NCBI GenBank assembly: GCA_947095585.1
Contig: OX352765.1
Span: 90,852,965 to 90,916,964 of the forward strand
DNA from: Nephrocerus scutellatus
Taxonomy: Eukaryota > Arthropoda > Insecta > Diptera > Pipunculidae
Direction: 5' to 3'
Length of the DNA stretch: 64,000 nt
Positions 57,661 through 64,000 of the stretch are shown here, piece after piece (position 1 is the first letter of the stretch; each line of letters starts with the position of its first letter). Under the pieces are notes generated by a model. It had not been told where the DNA came from. It searched no databases and worked only from the letters and a program-made list of their open reading frames with translations. A program made the translations under genes and the position numbers.

Positions 57661-59879
57661 TTTTTTAGGGCCCTTTTCCCTACGGAAATCAGTTGGGTTC
57701 AGTCGACTCAGTGGTCGGAAGGTAGCACGCTACTCTAAACGAAGCTCTGAATCAGACTAACATAGCCATTTAGCAACCCATGAAAGTGCATGAAAAGTGA
57801 CAACCAGAAATTGACGATCAAAAGGAAAACGCTCCAAATTTACGACTAAATTGTTACGGTCTTAGTTGATAAGCAAGAAGTGATGATTTAAAATTTTCGA
57901 TCAAATAGTGAAGCTACGAAAACGACGATCAAACAAAAAGGGCCTTGAAGTGACGCTTCCAAAGTGATGATCAAAAGTAATGTTTCAAATAGGACGCTCC
58001 AAAGATGATGATTGAATCGTCGATAGAAAATTAAAAATAGCTCAGCTCTGATCTTCCCACTCCCACTGTGCGCTCATGGTGTTAATTCCATCAGAAATTG
58101 TGACGGCCAACTTTGAAGCAGCTCTGCTCTGCTATGCTTAATCGCATAAGCGTTAAGTGTATTTTACAATAATAAAGTGTCATCATTGTCATAAAATCGA
58201 TCGCGCTCGGATGGAAAACTGATTGAAAAAAGCCAGAGAGAGAGATAGATGCCAATGAAAAGAACGACAACGACTTGTTGGCACATCAGAATATGCCAAA
58301 ACATTCAATCGCAAGACGACACCGCGCACCGCTTAAGTCTCAGCAGAGTCAACCGAAACGGAGCAGGTGGTCATCAAGGAGAATCTGGTAAAGTGGTTTT
58401 TATGCTAATCTCCACATCCACGTAATCATCAAAAATGTATCTGGTCCAGTACGCAGCATGGGCGGCCTCTGTGATTTGAAGATGGTGATCACGGCGGCGC
58501 TCGTCGATTTCGATTTCCATTTCATTTTTAATAATCAATTTTTTCCTAAACTTTATGACGTCGCATGCGTGGTGCACATTACAAAATGACGATGAGGGCG
58601 ATACTCTCGTCAAAGTGAAGGTGCGATCGAAAGATCACCACCGTGTTTGTGGATTCAAAGAACATCGATGACGATGACATTTACTGGCGGTAAATTATTT
58701 GGAATCACCTGCGGATTGCATTCGGCAACTTATGTGTACACATTTATGGTAATTTAGTGTTTCTTCGATGGAGCGGACAGCGGTGAGAGTCAAATCGATT
58801 TATACGCTGCAGCCGCCGCCGGACAGCCATAATCTTTAAGTGAACTGGAGTAACAAATATGCAACTTTATAATAAACTGTGGCGGCTGGCGATGTTTTAC
58901 TGTTGCTCGTTCTGCCGTAAAAGTTGCTTTCTGTGGAGGGTTCAGTGGATTTGAGTCGCCTTGTGATAGGACTTCATGAAAAGTGCTTGCCGCCTTAATA
59001 CGGCAGGCAATAACCTCTCTAAATACCTGTTTAATGAGGGACTCTTAGAATACATTGTGTGTTAGTGGGAAGCTATAAACTACATAGAGTCACTTATTTC
59101 TGTTTTTCCTGGCGTAGAAGTGATTCACGATTATATGGGCATTTCCCAATTTCGTTCTCTTTTAAATATATAGCTACTAGTTTATCAAAACTGAGGCATT
59201 TTTTTTTTAAATTTTCCTATTCGAGAGGAGTACTTAACTAGTTCGAAGGGTAAAATAATAGCAAAAACGCGGTACATTGAGAAATTCTACTCCAGGATTA
59301 AAACTCAGGAGTTTTATCAAATAGGGATATGTCAAAGCCATAAAACCCAAAAATACGGAAGGAAACCTTTAGGTGGAATCAAAATCAGCTGTTAGAATAA
59401 CGAAAGACCACTTCTGAAAACTCTTGAGTGGCAATGATAATCAACATTTCGCTGTCAGTCAGTAGGAACCATTCAACCAGGAAACTGACTGTCAAAATTT
59501 GCGTCCTAACCAATATTAAGTAAGAATCGCAAAATTACAAAGATGACTTGATGAAAGGATACATTATGAATGAAATCAAAGCAGTATTTGACCGAAATTA
59601 TATTAACTCCTTGTAGGGGAGGTCTGTTAAATTTTTCCAATTAGCTCCGTATTGTCTGAACGCCTGAAGTACATATAAACAATCTGATGGATCTATATTA
59701 GTTTAATTTTAGTCCTATAAAGTCAAAAATCGGTCAAACTTTAAGATTCCGACAGTACCTGGAAAATACCCAAGAAATACACATCGATCATTTCTACCTA
59801 GTTATGGTTTTAAAGCCGCATACATGACAGCTTTTATAAAGACGAGCTATAAATCGTCGTGACTAGTTTTGACATCCCT
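57661..59879. other. Non-coding spacer
   Basis: No motif-bearing frame. A cluster of related GA(C/T)GATCAAA words lies at 57815-58015 (TGACGATCAAAAGGAAAACG, CGACGATCAAACAAAAAG, TGATGATCAAAAGTAATG), which may be a degenerate short tandem repeat. Confidence 0.45.
57815..58015 (+). repeat. Degenerate short repeat around GACGATCAAA
   Basis: GACGATCAAA or close variants recur about six times within 200 bases, each with a purine-rich follow-on and TGA(C/A)GCTCCAAA-like words between. Spacing is irregular. Confidence 0.4.
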
Positions 59880-60200
59880 AATTGTTGAGGATGATGATTA
59901 CCTCGTAAAGGTCGGAAATAACCGTAACGAGTCTTTCGATGTCAAGAAGGATTAAGGTAAAATAAAGCGCCAGCCGGTGTTTTCTTTCACTTCATATTGG
60001 ATAAAATTGTTTAAAACACTCAGGTCCACTAGAGAGGCATAATTTTCTTCAAGCACTTTCAACTGTTGACATTCGCTAATGATACGGCTACAATGCAGCG
60101 CGCTTCCACTGATGCATTTGTCAGCATTGAGGCATAATGGGATTTGCAGTTAATGTAAAAAAGACAATGTATTTGTTGCTTAACTACACTAAAGACTCTA
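59880..60200 (+). mobile_element. RTE-like RT motif B-C scrap
   Basis: VKVGNNRNESFDVKKD (59905-59955) is the block before motif B. Then the frame shifts through KRQPVFSFTSYWIKLFKTLR (usual GDALSCxxFNIxLExIxxxS) to STREAQFS. Motif C is LLTFANDTAT (60062-60091, YADD expected), followed by DAFVSIEA and KTMYLLL. Both catalytic Asp positions of motif C cannot be read as intact. Confidence 0.6.
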
Positions 60201-61739
60201 CATGTATGCCCGAACCCCAAAACCCTTCCCCATAATATTAAGAACATTCCCAACACCAAATATGGGTTTTGATGCAGGAAAAATTTGAGAGGAGTTTAAT
60301 TAAAGAGGGAGGTTATTTGGTATCAAAGTAAAGGTAATAAAAAAATAGACATTAAAAAAATTGGCGCCAATAAGACCTCATTACAAAATCATTTTATGGC
60401 GATATCTTAAAAGGGGCCGTTTTCCCTAGAAACACAAAATGATGGGTATATAACTGGCTTACATAGCTGAAGTTGATTAATGGCGGGGCATTCCCAGAAG
60501 ATCTGATGTGTGATGATGCTAACAGGACTTTCGTACTAATAGAGATTTTTCCTACCATACTTGGTTGCATACTGTAGATAAGACTCATTATCTGTCAACA
60601 AAACGGGTCACTTAATATCGACCTCGATGGTCAGAATGTCACAATAGACAGCTTTACTTTTAAGGAGGTTTGGGCAGGCTCCACTATAACCACCTATAAC
60701 GATACTAGCTCTGAAAACAAAAGAATCATTTTTACCAATTGCTGTTTTCTAGAGCTGGGAAAGCATTTAGAGAGATTTCTTTGACCAGTTAGAAGACCAT
60801 AATCATAAGGAGCTGAAGCATGGACTATTTTGAAAGCTGATTGCTGGTAAAGATATCCTTGTTCATTACTAAATAAATAATTCGAGAGTCTATCGTTCCC
60901 ATTTAAATTGACGGGATTTGACGGAGAAGTTTCAATGATGAACTATACGACCTATACCTTGATAAGTTTAAAATGCACGAATAGATATCAACGCTTTGGC
61001 CCACAGTGTCTCCGAATCAAATTAACAGCGAAGTAGAGCAAGGCCTCGTCTTAGATGGTGCACACGAATAGAGTGCAAAGTTTTAACAAAAGGCGTCAAT
61101 TAGTCAAGTACCGCGCTAATTGGAGTAGCATGTTAGATAAAAAAAAAGTTAAAAAGATAGCATTGAAGACGTCACTAATCGGGGAATTATTACATCGGGA
61201 TAAAAACATAGTACTCTTTTGTTTTAAGCTTGGAATCACTAATACATGGTCTAATTCTTTTAAAATAATTTTTTTCTTGTAGTTCGAGAGGAGTAGACCG
61301 GACCGGGGTAGAATTGTTGTTTTGTTTTTGTAGTATCCACTTCTGCAGAAGAGTGGTTTACTAACTGCAATAAATTTTTTGCAATTCTATTTTTTGGCCA
61401 GTAACTTACTATTGTTTAATATTTTTCGAAAGCCGAATAGATTTGTCGCTAACTATCTGCTTTTCTATCTTAATAGAATCTTAATAGAAAGCTATGTGGA
61501 AAGCAGGTTTTATTCTTTCTCAATATGCCGACACATATTAGACCTTTCGATAGTAAACTGCAATGTACGTAAGTACGTTCATCTAACCGAGTCATACAAA
61601 GTTTAGTCTTATATGTTATCTGCATTGCATTTATGTTCGTTGATCCCGTGGTTATAGGTATACACCAGACTAACATACAAAGTCAATAATTCAACGAAAG
61701 ACTTTCATCCAAAAAATTCAAATTTCAGCGAATAACTAC
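60201..61739. other. Non-coding spacer
   Basis: No gene or clear repeat recognised. Short open frames on both strands near 61055-61676 lack motifs. Confidence 0.45.
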
Positions 61740-62550
61740 GTTTTGCTGAGCACCAAAAGTCTCGGTTCCGCATGCAATTACTGGGATGACTCTTGCTTTA
61801 TAAACAAGTACTTTAGATGTTATAATTAGATTCCTGAATTCCATGAGTTTTCATAGATTGCAGAAGGATTTTTAAATTGAAGGAATTTGCCAGATTCTAT
61901 GTTGTTATCGCATTACTAAATGTGTGAGATAGGTAATATATTGAAATACTTCAACTTCATGATCTACTCAATTTGTTGTAGGATCAAACAGGGATAGACC
62001 AAAGTGGCCAACATATGAGCAGCCGATTCTGATTGAAAACACTTTTCTGCAGGTCATTATTGTTTTACAGTTGACTTGAATATTGTTTCCATATATCAAA
62101 TATTTAGTGGGATTTGTAGAGGGTTGTATTCATGAATAGGCGCAATGCAACTGACTTTTTTTTGACTGATAGAAAAAGACAGTAAATAGCTGCGATGTTC
62201 TAGAAGATCGATCGATTTTGCAATCTTATTGTCAGGTATAAGTTTCATCGTGATGTTTCTTTATACTGTCAAGCAGATGCAAAGTGGTCTTAAGTGAACC
62301 AGACCAGACTTGATAGTTATAATCTTTTTAAACAGTAGCCAGATCAGAGGTGGAATAATATTTTCAGCCTCGTATTGGTAAACTTACAAATTTCGTGACA
62401 TTTTTAGCAGCATTAAATGTGTGGTCATTCGAACTAAGATTTTCGTTAACGCATATGCCAGAAATTACAAGTTTTTCAGTTTCCTCGATGCTAGTGTCAT
62501 TCATGGATAATGCCGGCTGAAGGTTACTTTTATGTTTAGACAATGCTGAT
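61740..62550 (-). mobile_element. Jockey/CR1-like RT C-terminal remnant
   Basis: On the minus strand 62520-62330 reads SIEETEKLVISGICVNENLS, SNDHTFNAAKNVTKF and KYYSTSDLATV, then YQVWSGSLKTTLHLLDSIKK. This corresponds to the region LGM.IS..L.WNDHI...AKNAA...F...RKYFTPSDL of the fragment at 3837-4049. Further along (61830-61740) VYKARVIPVIACGTETFGAQ resembles the IYK..I.PV..YG.E.W block. The remnant is heavily eroded. Confidence 0.5.
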
Positions 62551-64000
62551 TCGTAGCTAGTTATTTAATTGTTAAACGTTTTATTCCTTTCTTTCCTTTA
62601 CCAATCTTTGCACAGTTCTTCTATAACCTAACAAAATGCATGCCTCTTGATCTTTCTTACTTAACTAGATAAGTACAAACCGCACCTCTTTTTATTATCG
62701 TAGGAAGAACATAAACTTAGACGCCTTTTAGTCTAATCATCGTATACTTGGTATCTTGAGATTGGTAGCTATATTACTTGCTTAGATTATTGTTTGCTAT
62801 CAAAAATATTAAAAGTGTTTTGGTACGCTCAGCAAGATTTAGTTACTTAAATGCACTGTCTGGTGGAAATAGGGGTTAAAAATTCTATAAATATGATTAA
62901 GTCATTTAAAATATGTTCTTTTTGCTTAAAAAGGTTTTCGTTACAAGCAAATTCATACGCAAATACATTTTGTAAGTAGCATACTTGACAAACTCATTTA
63001 AATATTATTTTTTAAATATGTATTTTAATTTTATAAGAATCATCTTAAGCTGGTATGCTGGCTAGTTCCCTTTGGATTGCATTTTTATTCAATACGAAAA
63101 AACCTGATGTATCTATAGGTATCACCAAACGAGTGGCCTTCGTGATAACTGAGAACAAGCAGTCAACCACAACCTTCAACCTAATATCTGTTACTTCATA
63201 GAAAATTATATCTGAACCTAAAATCGAATCGACACAAAGATTCAGTGGCGAAATCGTCTCAAAGCACAGAGCGAACGAACGATCGAAGAACGAAGAAGAG
63301 TTCCACGGAAGTGGCCAGCATGATGATTGTCAGCGAACAGAAGTTTCACACAGAGATTAGCTCCGCTCACCGAGATATCAATTTCTCGACAGCATTACCG
63401 GTCTTACTCGGCACAGGCGACAGGGTGTTACAAGTACTTGTACCAAAATGAGACACCATAGTCCAGATTGTCCTCGGAGATTTTTATTATCACCTTTAGA
63501 TATGTCTAGCGATTTATTTAGCACGAAGACGTATACAGTCCCGTCCTGCATGGCATAGGTAATGCTGTTCCTGCAACTCTCCTACTTTGTTGTGTTGCAT
63601 TATATGTTACGGTTTGCGATAATCATTTCTGCGTAACAAGAGTTGCGCGAGTTGTGAATGGCTTTTCTGCAACCTATAATATCTGTTAATGCATCGATAG
63701 CTTGTTGTTGTCTTTGGTCTGGTCAGGATATGTTAGCTGTGCATCAGTAGTGAGTTTGTATTAGTTTCTAAAAAGTTCCCAGAGTTAATTAGGTACATAA
63801 AACTAGTTGAGGTAGCTTAATGGTGTCCTCTTTTGACCACTGGTTGATTGGGTAAATGGTGGAGATGCTCTTCCTTTTTGAGAAACTTTATAAAGAATTG
63901 ATCAGCAGATATATCAAAATCATTTTTTTTCCAAAACTTGCTAAAATCTTCTATCAAAAACTTTATTAAAGTTTCCGTCATCAATCGAGCAAATTTTTCT
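62551..64000. other. Non-coding spacer to the window end
   Basis: No supported gene. The open frame at 63245-63451 is short, Ser/Thr rich and without a family signature. Confidence 0.45.

Noticed and set aside
63245..63451. 68-codon Ser/Thr-rich frame near the window end
   Set aside because: Short, with no family signature and no flanking splice or promoter evidence.
1..64000. CRISPR arrays, operons, prokaryotic promoters, integrons or phage genes
   Set aside because: The window is fly nuclear DNA with spliced gene structure. The tandem repeats seen lack the regular repeat-spacer form.

Overview
This is eukaryotic nuclear DNA from a higher (brachyceran, probably schizophoran) fly. The evidence is an AT-rich background, a clear knirps gap gene with GT-AG introns, and many decayed non-LTR retrotransposon and Tc1/mariner fragments of the kind common in fly genomes. 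I cannot name the species. A tephritid-like fly is a guess from the mix of repeat families and is not shown by the sequence.

Layout. From 0 to 37 kb the window is intergenic and crowded with transposon remnants. These belong to an RTE-like family related to the 'craniofacial development protein 2-like' endonuclease elements (1-1560, 7310-7870, 8340-9130, 10720-11990, 13600-14090, 34040-34245), a LOA/I-like Jockey-superfamily family that carries RNase H (4354-5515, 21690-23670, 26069-28620, 31740-32150), and jockey-like pieces (3790-4150, 17260-18480). There are also two mariner pieces (17012-17265 and a TIR-bounded 549-bp element at 18504-19052), a tRNA-headed SINE (about 8020-8290), and a tandem array at 34272-34690 whose unit is a piece of a reverse transcriptase domain.

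The only confidently intact gene is knirps, on the minus strand: coding 40827 to 39339, two coding exons, 474 aa, plus a likely 5' UTR exon upstream of 41975. It encodes a zinc-finger transcription factor with a nuclear-receptor-type DNA-binding domain, a knirps box, no ligand-binding domain, and a PMDLSMK CtBP-recruitment motif. Its upstream side (41.9-47 kb) should hold its enhancers. From 43 kb outward this side contains repeats: a 10-11 bp minisatellite, a dispersed repeat whose partner lies inverted on the other side of the gene, and a small unrecognised ORF.

From 45.3 to 62.6 kb transposon debris returns: a jockey-like RT, a mariner remnant, a compound LOA-in-jockey block at 49376-52285, a 1.6-kb LOA copy at 56000-57660, an RTE RT scrap near 60 kb and a jockey-like scrap near 62 kb. 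All transposon reading frames seen are broken by frameshifts, stops, deletions or lost catalytic residues, so none looks autonomous. I found no CRISPR array, no operon and no intact tRNA or rRNA gene. The most unusual signal is the tandemly amplified RT motif-B array next to a decayed RT motif C.
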